Below, piece after piece: positions 33,996 to 42,664 of a stretch of 64,000 bases of DNA (positions within the stretch are counted from its first letter, which is position 1; every line of letters begins with the position of its first letter). Made by a program: the position numbers and the translations under genes. The stretch is taken from the NCBI GenBank assembly GCA_021414085.1, contig JAIOPC010000008.1, positions 62,001 to 126,000 of the forward strand, given 5' to 3'. The notes below the pieces were generated by a model. It was given only the letters and a program-made list of their open reading frames with translations, was not told where the DNA came from and did not search any database. Source of the DNA: Actinomycetes bacterium (GTDB lineage: Bacteria > Actinomycetota > Acidimicrobiia > Acidimicrobiales > Ilumatobacteraceae).

Positions 33996-34409
33996 ATGGG
34001 TTTCATGAAGGACATGAAGAAGTTGTCCGATCAGGGCAAGGCGCTGCAGAAGCAGTACCCAGTGCAGGATCAGTTGGCCAACGCGCAAGCATCGATGGCC
34101 AACGCCAACGCGATGATGGCCCAGATGGCCCAGGCATCGGCTGCTGCAACGCAGGCAATGACCAACGGCGTCGACGCAACCGCGACGATCACCGCTGCTC
34201 GTCAGACTGGCGCACAGATGAACTTCAATCCGGTCATCGAACTGGACTTGCTGGTCATGATGCCCAGCGGCATCCCAATGCCGGTGACGCGTCAGGAGAC
34301 AGTCGCTCAGCTGCACCTGCCACGTTGCCAGGTGGGAACCAACCTGCGAGTGAAGGTCGAACCCAGCAATCCCAACAGCTTGTGGATCGACTGGAACACT
34401 CCCGTCTGA
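33996..34409 (+). CDS. Small Met/Gln-rich protein, second of a paralogous pair
   Basis: 137 residues starting MGFMKDMKKLSDQGKAL, resembling the start of the preceding gene. A helical Gln/Ala/Met-rich stretch (~20-60) leads to a beta-type carboxy-terminal half (PVIELDLLVMMPSGIPMPVTRQETV, then LPRCQVGTNLRVKV). The second half differs from its neighbour's, so the pair shares only the amino-terminal helix. Cytoplasmic by appearance. No function can be assigned. Confidence 0.75.
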   Translation: MGFMKDMKKLSDQGKALQKQYPVQDQLANAQASMANANAMMAQMAQASAAATQAMTNGVDATATITAARQTGAQMNFNPVIELDLLVMMPSGIPMPVTRQETVAQLHLPRCQVGTNLRVKVEPSNPNSLWIDWNTPV

Positions 34410-34426
34410 TCCGTTAGCTCACAGCG

Positions 34427-35674
34427 TTACTCGACAGTGCCGTAGGCGCCAAGCGCGCCTGCGGCATTTGTTGTTTTGACCTCAGCGATCGCTGCGCGCA
34501 GGTCGTCGGTAAAGGCTGCGATCTTGCCGTCGTGAACCGCGTTGACGGTGCAGTGCAGCGACGGCGGTGGCCCTTGCCGATCGACGTACCAGCCGCGCCG
34601 CCACAACGCGTCGGCAACCGCATACACATCGAGTGTTTCCGGATCGCTTGCGCCGAATGCCAGAAGCGTCGTGTCGGGTTGCGCGCGCAGCGTTAGCTCC
34701 GGCGTCGCGTCGATAACAGCGGCCAACTCTTCGCAGGCTCGCCGCGCCGCGGCAGTCACGCGCAAGTAACCATCGTCGCCGAGGTAGTGCATCACCGCCC
34801 ACGCGGCCGCCATCGCCCCACCACCTTTGGTGCCCAGCACACCCGACGAGCCATACGCGCCACCAAGCCAATTGTCAGTCGCGTACGTCTGGTAGCTGCG
34901 CAGCTTCTTGTCGCGGTACATGATCACTGAAGCGCCCTTGGACGTGTAGCCAAACTTGTGCAGGTCGACCGACATGCTGGTCACTCCTGGGACGGCAAAG
35001 TTCCACGGCGGGATCTTGTGTCCGAGTCGCCCGAGGTAGGCGAGCACTACACCACCCATGCATCCATCGACATGACAGTTGACGTCGCGGGCCGCTGCAA
35101 TTGCAGCGATTGCCTCGATTGGGTCAATGACGCCCTGGGGGTACTGCGGTGCCGAACCAACCACCAGCACCGTGTTCTCGTCGATCGCAGCCTCCATCGC
35201 GGCGACGTCGGCGCGCCAGTCGGCGCGAACGGGAACGCGACGACTCTCCAGCCCGAAGTAGTAGCAACCCTTCTCGAACGCAGCGTGCGCGCTGGTGGGC
35301 AAAACAACATTCGGCGCGGTGATGCCTCGCTCCTTGCGACCGCGTTCGCGAGCGCCCTTCACCGCCAGCAAGATGCTCTCGGTACCGCCGCTGGTCATGA
35401 ATCCGGCGCCCGTGTCGCCAGCCTGCAACCACTCAGCGACAGCGGCGACGACCTCCGCTTGAATACGACGCAAACTGGGAAAGGCATCGGTGTTCAGCGC
35501 GTTCTCGGTGGCGAAACGCGCGTATGCGGCCTCAGCAATCGCCACAACGTCGTCGCCGGCCGAATAGGCGAGCGTGAAGGCGCGCCCTTCTCGCCAGCGG
35601 ACGTCGTTGGTCTTGAAGGCATCGAGCTGAGCCAATACGTCGTCGCGACCGAGTCCATGAGCGGGGAGTGACAT
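34427..35674 (-). CDS. Group II PLP-dependent decarboxylase / sphingosine-phosphate-lyase-like enzyme
   Basis: 415-residue fold-type I PLP enzyme. Landmarks are TSGGTESILLAVKGAR, SAHAAFEKG (His stacking on PLP), HVDGCMGG (Asp), and the Schiff-base Lys in VDLHKFGYTSKG. The HKFGY and the IMYRDK pattern resemble sphingosine-1-phosphate lyase and archaeal-type tyrosine/aspartate decarboxylases more than GadB. Substrate not known. ATG 35674 is preceded by TACGTT at 6 nt; the class V aminotransferase gene diverges from it. Confidence 0.83.
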   Translation of the reverse strand: MSLPAHGLGRDDVLAQLDAFKTNDVRWREGRAFTLAYSAGDDVVAIAEAAYARFATENALNTDAFPSLRRIQAEVVAAVAEWLQAGDTGAGFMTSGGTESILLAVKGARERGRKERGITAPNVVLPTSAHAAFEKGCYYFGLESRRVPVRADWRADVAAMEAAIDENTVLVVGSAPQYPQGVIDPIEAIAAIAAARDVNCHVDGCMGGVVLAYLGRLGHKIPPWNFAVPGVTSMSVDLHKFGYTSKGASVIMYRDKKLRSYQTYATDNWLGGAYGSSGVLGTKGGGAMAAAWAVMHYLGDDGYLRVTAAARRACEELAAVIDATPELTLRAQPDTTLLAFGASDPETLDVYAVADALWRRGWYVDRQGPPPSLHCTVNAVHDGKIAAFTDDLRAAIAEVKTTNAAGALGAYGTVE

Positions 35675-35680
35675 ACGTCG

Positions 35681-35686
35681 AACGTA
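35681..35686 (-). promoter_or_regulatory. -10 element, probable leaderless promoter of PLP decarboxylase gene
   Basis: TACGTT on the minus strand, 6 nt before ATG 35674. Confidence 0.45.
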
Positions 35687-35724
35687 CCCGACCGCGGCAC
35701 CAGCGAGTGCGGTTCGGCGCCGTC

Positions 35725-35730
35725 TACGCT
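35725..35730 (+). promoter_or_regulatory. -10 element, probable leaderless promoter of aminotransferase gene
   Basis: TACGCT, 8 nt before ATG 35739. Confidence 0.45.
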
Positions 35731-35738
35731 GCCACCCC

Positions 35739-36896
35739 ATGGGTGTCCCTGCTCGTACAGATTTCCTGTTGGATCCCGACCTCGTCTTCCTCAACAACGG
35801 GTCCTTCGGCGCGGTTCCGCGCGTAGTGCAAGAGGGCTACGAAGCGCTACAGCGCGAGATGGAACGCAACCCAGTGGCCTGGCTGCAACGCCGAGCGGCA
35901 GAACTCCTCGCAGCCGCCCGGGCAAGCGTCGCCAGCTACGTCGGCGCAGAAGCCGACGATGTCGTGTTCTTTCCCAACCCAACGACGGCCGTCAACATGG
36001 TGGCTCGCACGCTGCAGCTCTCGGCTGGCGATGAGATCGTGTCTACCGATCACGATTACGGCGCGATGTTTCGCACCTGGACGCGTCTGTGCCGCGAAGC
36101 CGATGCCAGCTACGTTCGCGTACACATTCCGCTGCCACTTACAACCGCCGACGACTACATCGAGCGGGTGTGGAGTGCCGTCACGCCACGCACGCGTGTG
36201 TTGTTTCTCGATCGTCTGACCAGCAGCACCGCGCTGATTTTGCCGGTCGACGAGCTGTGCCGTCGTGCCCGCGCTGCTGGCATCATCTCCATCGTCGATG
36301 GTGCGCACGTCCCAGGGCACATTCCGCTCGACGTGTCGGCAATGGGCTGCGACGTCTTCACCGGAGCACTTCACAAATGGCTGTGCGCGCCCAAGGGTTG
36401 TTCGTTTCTGTACGCGCGCAAGGAGGTGCAGTCGTGGCTCAATCCGCTGGTCACCAGTTGGGGCTGGGAGAGTGACCACCCGACGAGCTCGCAGTTCATC
36501 GACTACCACGAGTGGCAGGGCACCCGCGACCTTTCGCCATTCTTGGCTGCTCCCTTGGCAATCGACTACTGCAACCACCACGACTGGCCGGCTGTCCAAG
36601 CCGAGGGCCATCGGCTCGCGTTGCTGACGCGCACGCGCATCAACGAATTCACCGGGCTCGATTCGATCGCACCCGACGATTGCATCGGCCAATTGGCATC
36701 GATTCGCCTACCGGATCACGTCGATCCGGTTGCTCTCAAAGACCGGCTGTTCGACGAGTTCCGTGTCGAAGTACCACTGCCGGTGTGGGACGGCCAGCCG
36801 TTCATTCGCGTCAGTTTCGCCGCCTACAACACCGAGGCCGATTCCGACGCTGTCGTTCACGCACTGCGTCTCACCTTGAACTCGCCGCCGCTCTAA
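35739..36896 (+). CDS. Class V aminotransferase-family protein (isopenicillin-N-epimerase-like)
   Basis: 385-residue PLP enzyme. It starts DFLLDPDLVFLNNGSFGAVP, has NPTTAVNMVAR, VDGAHVPGHIPLDV (Asp for the PLP ring N) and the Schiff-base Lys in ALHKWLCAPKGC near residue 212. The amino-terminal NNGSFG and the carboxy-terminal RVSFAAYNTE resemble isopenicillin N epimerases and related racemase/desulfurase-like enzymes; no SufE or antibiotic genes are nearby, so the substrate is open. The stop TAA overlaps the ATG of the transporter gene. Confidence 0.84.
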   Translation: MGVPARTDFLLDPDLVFLNNGSFGAVPRVVQEGYEALQREMERNPVAWLQRRAAELLAAARASVASYVGAEADDVVFFPNPTTAVNMVARTLQLSAGDEIVSTDHDYGAMFRTWTRLCREADASYVRVHIPLPLTTADDYIERVWSAVTPRTRVLFLDRLTSSTALILPVDELCRRARAAGIISIVDGAHVPGHIPLDVSAMGCDVFTGALHKWLCAPKGCSFLYARKEVQSWLNPLVTSWGWESDHPTSSQFIDYHEWQGTRDLSPFLAAPLAIDYCNHHDWPAVQAEGHRLALLTRTRINEFTGLDSIAPDDCIGQLASIRLPDHVDPVALKDRLFDEFRVEVPLPVWDGQPFIRVSFAAYNTEADSDAVVHALRLTLNSPPL

Positions 36897-37732
36897 TGGG
36901 CGCGGCGTTGATGCTCGCCGTTGCGGCAGCTGTGCTGTTGGGCGGCTCGGACTTCTACGCGGCTCGAGCGGCCCAAACCACGGCTTCGCTCACGGTCACA
37001 CGAACGGCGGTGCTCACGGGTGCCGTGTTGTCGCCTCTGCTCCTACTGGTGGTCGACTCGCAGTGGCTGCTGAAGGACTCCATCCTCGGCGGTATCGGTG
37101 GGCTGGCCATGATCACCGGCCTGATGCTGCTGTACCACGGCTACTCGGTGGCTCGCATGGGCGTGGTTGCGCCGCTGTCGTCGGTGCTGCTGGCGACGGT
37201 GCCGGTGCTGTCGGACCTCGTCAACGGCATCCGGCCCGGCCTCGTCTCGGGTATTGGCATGGGAATCGGCGCGCTTGCGTTGGTGCTCACGTCGTACACG
37301 CCCGATGGCAGCGGCAGTTCGAGTCAGGGAGCGCTGCTCGGCCTTGCCAGCGGGATCGCCTTCGGAGTCGCGTTCACCGTGCTCGGTCAGGTTTCGGATC
37401 CTGCTGGGCTCGCGCCAGCGATCGCGCAACGCGTCACCGGAGTCGCTCTGCTTGTCACCATCGGCCTGATCCGCAAGGAGAAGTTCATTGCCGAGGGGGT
37501 TGCCTTAGGTCGTGCAGCGATTGCTGGCGTTCTGGGTTTGATGGGAATCGCCGCGCTGCAGCTGGCATTTCGCAAAGGCGATGCTGGCCCGGTGTCGGTT
37601 GCCTCGTCACAGTTCGCGACTGTCGCGGTCGTGCTCTCCGTACTGTTCAATCGCGAGCGCATGCGCTGGTGGCAAGCGATCGGCGTTGGCAGCACCGCAT
37701 TGGCCGTCGCACTGATCGCCGCCGGTACCTAG
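36896..37732 (+). CDS. DMT-superfamily transporter (EamA-like)
   Basis: 278-residue membrane protein with about ten helices arranged as two repeats, as in EamA drug/metabolite transporters. Examples are MLAVAAAVLLGGSDFYAARAA at the start and the short HGYSVARMGVVAPLSS loop at the end of the first repeat. It overlaps the aminotransferase stop by one base, so the two are coupled and it may export or import a related amino compound. Substrate unknown. Confidence 0.82.
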   Translation: MGAALMLAVAAAVLLGGSDFYAARAAQTTASLTVTRTAVLTGAVLSPLLLLVVDSQWLLKDSILGGIGGLAMITGLMLLYHGYSVARMGVVAPLSSVLLATVPVLSDLVNGIRPGLVSGIGMGIGALALVLTSYTPDGSGSSSQGALLGLASGIAFGVAFTVLGQVSDPAGLAPAIAQRVTGVALLVTIGLIRKEKFIAEGVALGRAAIAGVLGLMGIAALQLAFRKGDAGPVSVASSQFATVAVVLSVLFNRERMRWWQAIGVGSTALAVALIAAGT

Positions 37733-37736
37733 ATCC

Positions 37737-40607
37737 TCAGCGAGGCAGTTGGGTGACCTCGATGTAGTGATCCACGGGCATCACTTGCTCAGCGAACTCC
37801 TGCAGGCTCGAGGGCGATGCATCCGCGATGATCTTCAGCTGGTTGTCGTAGTCGTCGAACGTGTCGGGGTGGACCAGCCAGCGCTCGAGCATGGTGATGA
37901 TCTGCGCATCGGAGATGAAGTTGTACGCGTCGTTCGCCTCGGCCACCGCCGCCGAATACTCCTCAGTCGACGGGCCATTCGTTCGTAGCTCTGCGAGATT
38001 CGCCTGCAGCACCCGTGCGATCTCTCCCATACCGTCCGGTGCGCCGGAGATTGAGATCGTGACGGTCGCCGCGGACTCCGGACCACTCATGATTGAGACG
38101 CCTGCGCTCGGTGAGTAGGAGGCACCGAGTTCCTCTCGAATGGCCTCTGTGAGCCGAATGTTCAACACCGATGTCAGCAGTCCTGCGAGGATCTGGTTCT
38201 CGGCAGAGTCGACGACTTTGGTGGTGTATTGAACCGTCAGCGATGCGGTGTCGCCGGAGCCTGCATGCACTGTGCGCTGTTCGATTCCTGGCGGTGGGGG
38301 AGCGTCGACGTTGAGCGCAGTCTCGTTTGTCCCGGTGGTTGGCAACGTGCCCAGGTAGCGCGCCGCGAGATCGATCGTCGTCTCCAAGTCGAGATCGCCC
38401 GACAGCATGAACACGAAGTCGCTGGCGTCGCCGAAGCGTTCCAGCCACACGCGCTCCAGGTCCGAGGTGGTGATGCTGGTCAATTCCTCCTCGCTCAGCA
38501 ACACGCGGTGTCGCGGGTCGTCTCCGTAGCGAGCATCGTTGAGCTCAAGCTGCACCGCGAGATCCGCGTCCGCCGACGGGTCGACGAGGTACTCGAGGTT
38601 GCGGTCGACGGCGTTGTCGAGAGCAACCTGAGTGAAGTTCGACGCCGAGATGTATTGGTTCAACAACTGAAAGGCCAGCTCCAAGTCGCCCGGGGAGGTG
38701 CTGCCACCGATGAACTCGCTTGCGTTGTCGACGTACGGAAACAGGTCGACGGTGCTGGCTGCCAAGATCTGAGATACGGCATCGCGACTCAGCGAACCGA
38801 AGCCGCTCTCGCTGTTGACTTCATTCATCAGCCATGCAGCCGCAGCATCGTCGGGGCTCGTCAGAGAGAACCCACCGGCACTCACCGCGTACATGACGAT
38901 GTAGTCGGCCGTGATTTGCGTTGGGTTGATGATCACGCGCACTCCGTTGGCAAACTCGATTTGCGTTGGCTCGATGTACGCGGATGGAACACCATCGATC
39001 GTGTCGCGCGAGGTGATCTCGGCTGGCTCGGGAGCGGCCATCAACTGATCGCCGACAGCTTCCGCCTCGGCGCGGGGAGTGACCTGCCGCGTGTCGAGCG
39101 CGTTCAGCTGGCCGACGAGATCCGCCTCTTCAGGAAGTCCCCCCGACCCTTCCTTCGCAGAAACGGTCAACACCGGTGGGCTAGTCGCGAACCGCGCACG
39201 CAGAGCGTTGTTCACAGCGTCGGCGTCGATCTGCTGCAACAGGTCGGTGTCGAGGTCGTGCTGATCCTGCGCCGATGAGAACGGCACACCCTCAAGGTGA
39301 AACAACACGAGGCGATCTGCATACTCGGCGGCCTGGACGGTGTCGCGCTGTTCATACGATGCGTCGACACTGGTTTGGGTCTCCTCAACCACGCGCGCGA
39401 CGTCGGCCTCCGACAACCCGAACTGCAGCACCCGTGCGTACTCGTCGAGCAACGCGCCTGTCGCGGCTCCAGCTTCGTCGTTGGTCGCCGTCAGGTAGAC
39501 GCTGGGTGCATCGAGCGCACGCACATACGAACTGGAGGAAGAGAATGCTCCGTTGAAAGGAGCCTCGCCACCGTCGATGTCGCTCTCCATGCGGTTGGCG
39601 ATGGCCGCGGTGGCGAGATAGTCGATCAGCCCCGCCGCGTGCGGTCCAACCGTGTTGCGCACGGTCTCCTGTGCCGGCAACGCAAGCTCGACTCCCGCAT
39701 CAATCAGGTCGGGATCGGTAATCAGCGAGGCGCGGGGCTCCGCACTGCCAGCCCACGTGAGCTGAGGCCGCTCGGGACTGTCGCCGCGCGGCGCAACGTC
39801 GCCGAACAGTTCTCCAATTCGTTCCTCGACATCGTCGAGGTCGATGTCGCCAACGACGATGATTGCCGCGTTATCGGGGCGATACCAATCGTCGTAGAAC
39901 GCGCGCAGTAAGGATGGCGTCATCGCCTCAATGGCTTCCGGCGTCCCGATCGGTGTGCGGTTCTCGTAGGCGGTGCCACCCAGGAAAAGGGCTTCCGACT
40001 CCGAGAAGACTCGGCCGTCGCTCGTCAGCTCGCGAGTGCGGTACTCATCGAGCACGACACCGCGCTCGGCGACGACATCGTCGTCAGTCAAGGTCGCGGC
40101 GGTGAGCCACTGGTGGAGGATGTCGAGACCGAGAGAGAGTTCGGTGCTCTCGCTGTCGACAGTGAGTTGGTACACCGTCTCGTCGTAGCTGGTGTACGCG
40201 TTGACATCGGCACCAAACTCCACACCGTTCTTCTGCAGCACCTTGATGAGGTCGTTCTTCTCGTACTTCTCGGTGCCATTGAAGAGCATGTGCTCGAGGA
40301 AGTGAGCGACAGCCGATTGGTCGTCTTTCTCCAGCGCCGAACCGGCGTTAATTGCGAGCCGCAGTTCCGCCTTCTTACCCGGGCGTTCACTTTCGCGGAT
40401 GTAGTAAGTCAGGCCGTTGTCGAGGGTGCCAGTGCGCACGGCATCGTCGAAGGGAATCGGCTCAGTCGATTGCGTGATCGTTGAGCCCGAACCGGAACTC
40501 GACGATGTATCGACCGTGACCCCTGAGTCGCTGGACGTGCATCCGGCAGCGCACAGCCCGATCACCACGAGCATGGCAGAACATGTACGCGTTCTTGGGG
40601 TCCTCAT
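37737..40607 (-). CDS. M16-family zinc metallopeptidase, lipoprotein
   Basis: 956-residue pitrilysin-family protease (PqqL-like). A lipoprotein signal (VVIGLCAAGC, lipidated Cys near residue 23) and a Ser-rich linker anchor it outside the membrane. The first M16 domain carries the inverted zinc motif HFLEH; two domain pairs cover the rest, the second without its own HxxEH, as usual. It should degrade peptides in the cell envelope. TAAGCT lies 6 nt before the ATG; the FKBP gene diverges 39 bp away. Confidence 0.9.
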   Translation of the reverse strand: MRTPRTRTCSAMLVVIGLCAAGCTSSDSGVTVDTSSSSGSGSTITQSTEPIPFDDAVRTGTLDNGLTYYIRESERPGKKAELRLAINAGSALEKDDQSAVAHFLEHMLFNGTEKYEKNDLIKVLQKNGVEFGADVNAYTSYDETVYQLTVDSESTELSLGLDILHQWLTAATLTDDDVVAERGVVLDEYRTRELTSDGRVFSESEALFLGGTAYENRTPIGTPEAIEAMTPSLLRAFYDDWYRPDNAAIIVVGDIDLDDVEERIGELFGDVAPRGDSPERPQLTWAGSAEPRASLITDPDLIDAGVELALPAQETVRNTVGPHAAGLIDYLATAAIANRMESDIDGGEAPFNGAFSSSSSYVRALDAPSVYLTATNDEAGAATGALLDEYARVLQFGLSEADVARVVEETQTSVDASYEQRDTVQAAEYADRLVLFHLEGVPFSSAQDQHDLDTDLLQQIDADAVNNALRARFATSPPVLTVSAKEGSGGLPEEADLVGQLNALDTRQVTPRAEAEAVGDQLMAAPEPAEITSRDTIDGVPSAYIEPTQIEFANGVRVIINPTQITADYIVMYAVSAGGFSLTSPDDAAAAWLMNEVNSESGFGSLSRDAVSQILAASTVDLFPYVDNASEFIGGSTSPGDLELAFQLLNQYISASNFTQVALDNAVDRNLEYLVDPSADADLAVQLELNDARYGDDPRHRVLLSEEELTSITTSDLERVWLERFGDASDFVFMLSGDLDLETTIDLAARYLGTLPTTGTNETALNVDAPPPPGIEQRTVHAGSGDTASLTVQYTTKVVDSAENQILAGLLTSVLNIRLTEAIREELGASYSPSAGVSIMSGPESAATVTISISGAPDGMGEIARVLQANLAELRTNGPSTEEYSAAVAEANDAYNFISDAQIITMLERWLVHPDTFDDYDNQLKIIADASPSSLQEFAEQVMPVDHYIEVTQLPR

Positions 40608-40613
40608 CTAGCG

Positions 40614-40619
40614 AGCTTA
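40614..40619 (-). promoter_or_regulatory. -10 element, probable leaderless promoter of M16 peptidase gene
   Basis: TAAGCT on the minus strand, 6 nt before ATG 40607. Confidence 0.45.
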
Positions 40620-40633
40620 CATTTGCAACCGAG

Positions 40634-40639
40634 TAGCGT
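40634..40639 (+). promoter_or_regulatory. -10 element, probable leaderless promoter of FKBP gene
   Basis: TAGCGT, 7 nt before ATG 40647. Confidence 0.45.
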
Positions 40640-40646
40640 CATCGAA

Positions 40647-41033
40647 ATGGGTTCACACAACGCGTCCGACAAACCGACTATCACCATTCCCGCGGGGCAG
40701 CCGCCGAGCGAGCTCGTCACTGTCGACGAGGTTGTTGGCGACGGAGCGGAAGCGACTATTGGCAAGCGCGTAGTAGTGCACTACGTCGGCGTTGCGTGGA
40801 GCAACGGTGAAGAGTTCGATGCCAGCTGGAATCGCGGCGAGACCTTCGATTTCCGTCTGGGCGCGCGCGAGGTCATTGAGGGCTGGGATCGTGGAGTCAA
40901 GGGCATGCGCGTCGGCGGCCGCCGACGACTGACCATTCCACCGGAGCTCGGCTACGGCAGCCGCGGTGCTGGCGGTGCAATCAAGGGTGGCGAGACGTTG
41001 GTGTTCGTCGTCGACCTGGTTGCCGTCAAGTAG
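40647..41033 (+). CDS. FKBP-type peptidyl-prolyl cis-trans isomerase
   Basis: 128-residue single-domain FKBP, probably cytoplasmic (no signal peptide). Conserved residues of the active-site cavity are seen in VVVHYVG, FDASWNRGETFDFRLG, EVIEGWDRGVKGM, RRRLTIPPELGYG and VFVVDLV. ATG 40647 was preferred to 40623 because TAGCGT stands 7 nt upstream of it. Its 3' end overlaps the convergent RDD gene by 8 bp. Confidence 0.94.
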   Translation: MGSHNASDKPTITIPAGQPPSELVTVDEVVGDGAEATIGKRVVVHYVGVAWSNGEEFDASWNRGETFDFRLGAREVIEGWDRGVKGMRVGGRRRLTIPPELGYGSRGAGGAIKGGETLVFVVDLVAVK

Positions 41034-41733
41034 TTCGGCGAGCTTCGACGACGAGCGTTCCGGCGGCGCGATCGTGCCACCCGCGTAGGTCGAGCATGAT
41101 CGGCAGATACACGAATGCGATAGCGAGGCCCATCACATCGCCGCCCAGACCGACCGTGAGAGCGAGGATGACGGGTGCGTAAGGGATCACCCAACGCAGC
41201 ACTACGCGCCACGGAGCCGGCGTGCGATGGCTACGGGCGCCGATCACGCGCGTGTGACAAATCAGCTTGCCGATCGACCATCCGAAGAGCGCTGTCGGAA
41301 CGACGAAGTAGAACATGTGCACGGCCATGATCAGCGACGGAGCCGCTTCGGCACGTGCTGCCAATCCGGTGGGCACACCAACCAACACCTCATCGATCAA
41401 CCCGGCGACGAGCCTTCGATAGCGAGTTGCCGGGCGCCGACCATCGGGCAGCGGCGGTCGCGAGGGTTTGACCAACGGCGGCAAAGTACCGCGGTACTCC
41501 GGATCGTCGAGTTCGGGCGCCTCGACTCGTTCCGGCGCAACTACCCAGGCAATTGCGCGTTCGACCTCATCGGTGAACGAGCCATCGGCAATGAGCTCGT
41601 TGCGGACGATCCCGAACGGGACTTCGCCAGCGCGTAGCACGGTCCCGAGTAGTTGACGCTGTTCGCTTCGCAGGTACGAGATGTCAATCGCGCACGGCAG
41701 CGACTCGTCGTCGGGTTTGCGACGGCCGGTCAT
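41026..41733 (-). CDS. RDD-family membrane protein
   Basis: 235 residues. A soluble first ~105 residues with acidic and Pro-rich parts are followed by an RDD domain: RYRRLVAGLIDEVLVG (the Arg-Asp-type first helix), a long hydrophobic hairpin near FYFVVPTALFGWSIGKLI, then RVVLRWVIPYAPVILAL and a last helix ending in DLRGWHDRAAGTLVV. Function of RDD proteins is mostly unknown. It is coupled to the LysM-NlpC gene (ATGA). Confidence 0.83.
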   Translation of the reverse strand: MTGRRKPDDESLPCAIDISYLRSEQRQLLGTVLRAGEVPFGIVRNELIADGSFTDEVERAIAWVVAPERVEAPELDDPEYRGTLPPLVKPSRPPLPDGRRPATRYRRLVAGLIDEVLVGVPTGLAARAEAAPSLIMAVHMFYFVVPTALFGWSIGKLICHTRVIGARSHRTPAPWRVVLRWVIPYAPVILALTVGLGGDVMGLAIAFVYLPIMLDLRGWHDRAAGTLVVEARRTT

Positions 41734-42581
41734 CCGCCGTTCACGAGTCGGCGCACCGCAACGACTCGTTGAAGCGGAATGTCGCTGGCACGCACGACAT
41801 CACCAGGGTTCGGAGAGTGGATCCATGTCTTAGGCCCGGTGGCGATGCCAACGTGGCTGATCGTGCCGTTCGTCGCAAGAAAGATCAGGTCGCCCGGAAG
41901 AATCGCTTGCGTCGTCCAATCGATCGCCACGCCGTACTTCGCTTGCGCCGCGCTGTAGTGCGGCAAGTTGATGCCGATCGCGGCGTACGCCCGCATGGTC
42001 AAGCCCGAGCAATCCCATGCGTTCGGGCCAGCCCCGCCCTTCTGGTATGGCTCGCCCAACTGCGCCGTTACAAAGTCAAGCACTGTCGTGACGTTGGCCG
42101 ACGGCCCACTGACGACGGGAGGCAGCGTGGCGCCAACCGGAACCTGCAGCTGATCACCGGGGTGGATCACGGTGGTCTTCTTCATGTTGTTTGCTGCCAG
42201 CAGCGCGTCCATCGATACACCGAGTGCCGCAGCGATGCGCTTGAAGTAGTCGCCTGGCTTCACTGTGTACAACCCACCAGTGACGGCGGGCGGCGGCGGG
42301 GGAGTGCCGGGCAAGACCCCACCCGCAGGCACGACCAACTGATCGCCGGGGTGAATCACGCTCTTCTTGGTGAGACCGTTGGCGGCGAGCAGCGCATCGA
42401 GCGACACCTGCAGTTTGGTCGCAATCCCGCTGAGGTAGTCACCCGGCTTCACCGTGTACACCTGAGTGGTCGGCTGCGCCGGCGCGTGCGCAGGGGCGGC
42501 CTCTGCTGGGGCGGCCATCGTCGTCAATACGACTGCGAGGGCGACCGCGCTGGCCGACGCGAGGCGAGTGATCCGGGACAT
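41730..42581 (-). CDS. Secreted LysM-LysM-NlpC/P60 cell-wall hydrolase
   Basis: 283-residue endopeptidase. A signal peptide (~1-28) is followed by two LysM domains (YTVKPGDYLSGIATKL and YTVKPGDYFKRIAAAL) that bind peptidoglycan, then an NlpC/P60 domain with catalytic Cys in AWDCSGLTM and His in ISHVGIATG. It probably cuts within peptide stems. Upstream lies a direct repeat that resembles an MtrA-type site. The last 4 bp overlap the RDD gene. Confidence 0.93.
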   Translation of the reverse strand: MSRITRLASASAVALAVVLTTMAAPAEAAPAHAPAQPTTQVYTVKPGDYLSGIATKLQVSLDALLAANGLTKKSVIHPGDQLVVPAGGVLPGTPPPPPAVTGGLYTVKPGDYFKRIAAALGVSMDALLAANNMKKTTVIHPGDQLQVPVGATLPPVVSGPSANVTTVLDFVTAQLGEPYQKGGAGPNAWDCSGLTMRAYAAIGINLPHYSAAQAKYGVAIDWTTQAILPGDLIFLATNGTISHVGIATGPKTWIHSPNPGDVVRASDIPLQRVVAVRRLVNGG

Positions 42582-42609
42582 GTTTTAGGTATCGGCAGTT
42601 AGCTCCATA

Positions 42610-42629
42610 CCTTTACGCCAACCTTTACG
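42610..42629 (-). promoter_or_regulatory. Direct repeat CGTAAAGG-N4-CGTAAAGG upstream of the NlpC/P60 gene
   Basis: Two 8-bp copies with a 12-bp period on the minus strand, 29-48 bp before the ATG. The layout resembles MtrA-type GTAAC direct repeats that control cell-wall hydrolases in other actinobacteria. Confidence 0.3.
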
Positions 42630-42652
42630 ATTTCTTGACACCAGCACCCCAT

Positions 42653-42658
42653 TAGGGT
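42653..42658 (+). promoter_or_regulatory. -10 element, probable leaderless promoter of MttB-family gene
   Basis: TAGGGT, 6 nt before GTG 42665. Confidence 0.4.
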
Positions 42659-42664
42659 TCCGAC

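Noticed and set aside
38229-39278. 349-codon plus-strand frame inside the M16 peptidase
   Set aside because: Antisense shadow; the minus strand encodes a complete M16 protein with HxxEH.
42635-42658. TTGACA plus TAGGGT as a classical promoter of the MttB gene
   Set aside because: The spacer is only 12 bp, too short for sigma-70; the TAGGGT alone fits the leaderless pattern better.
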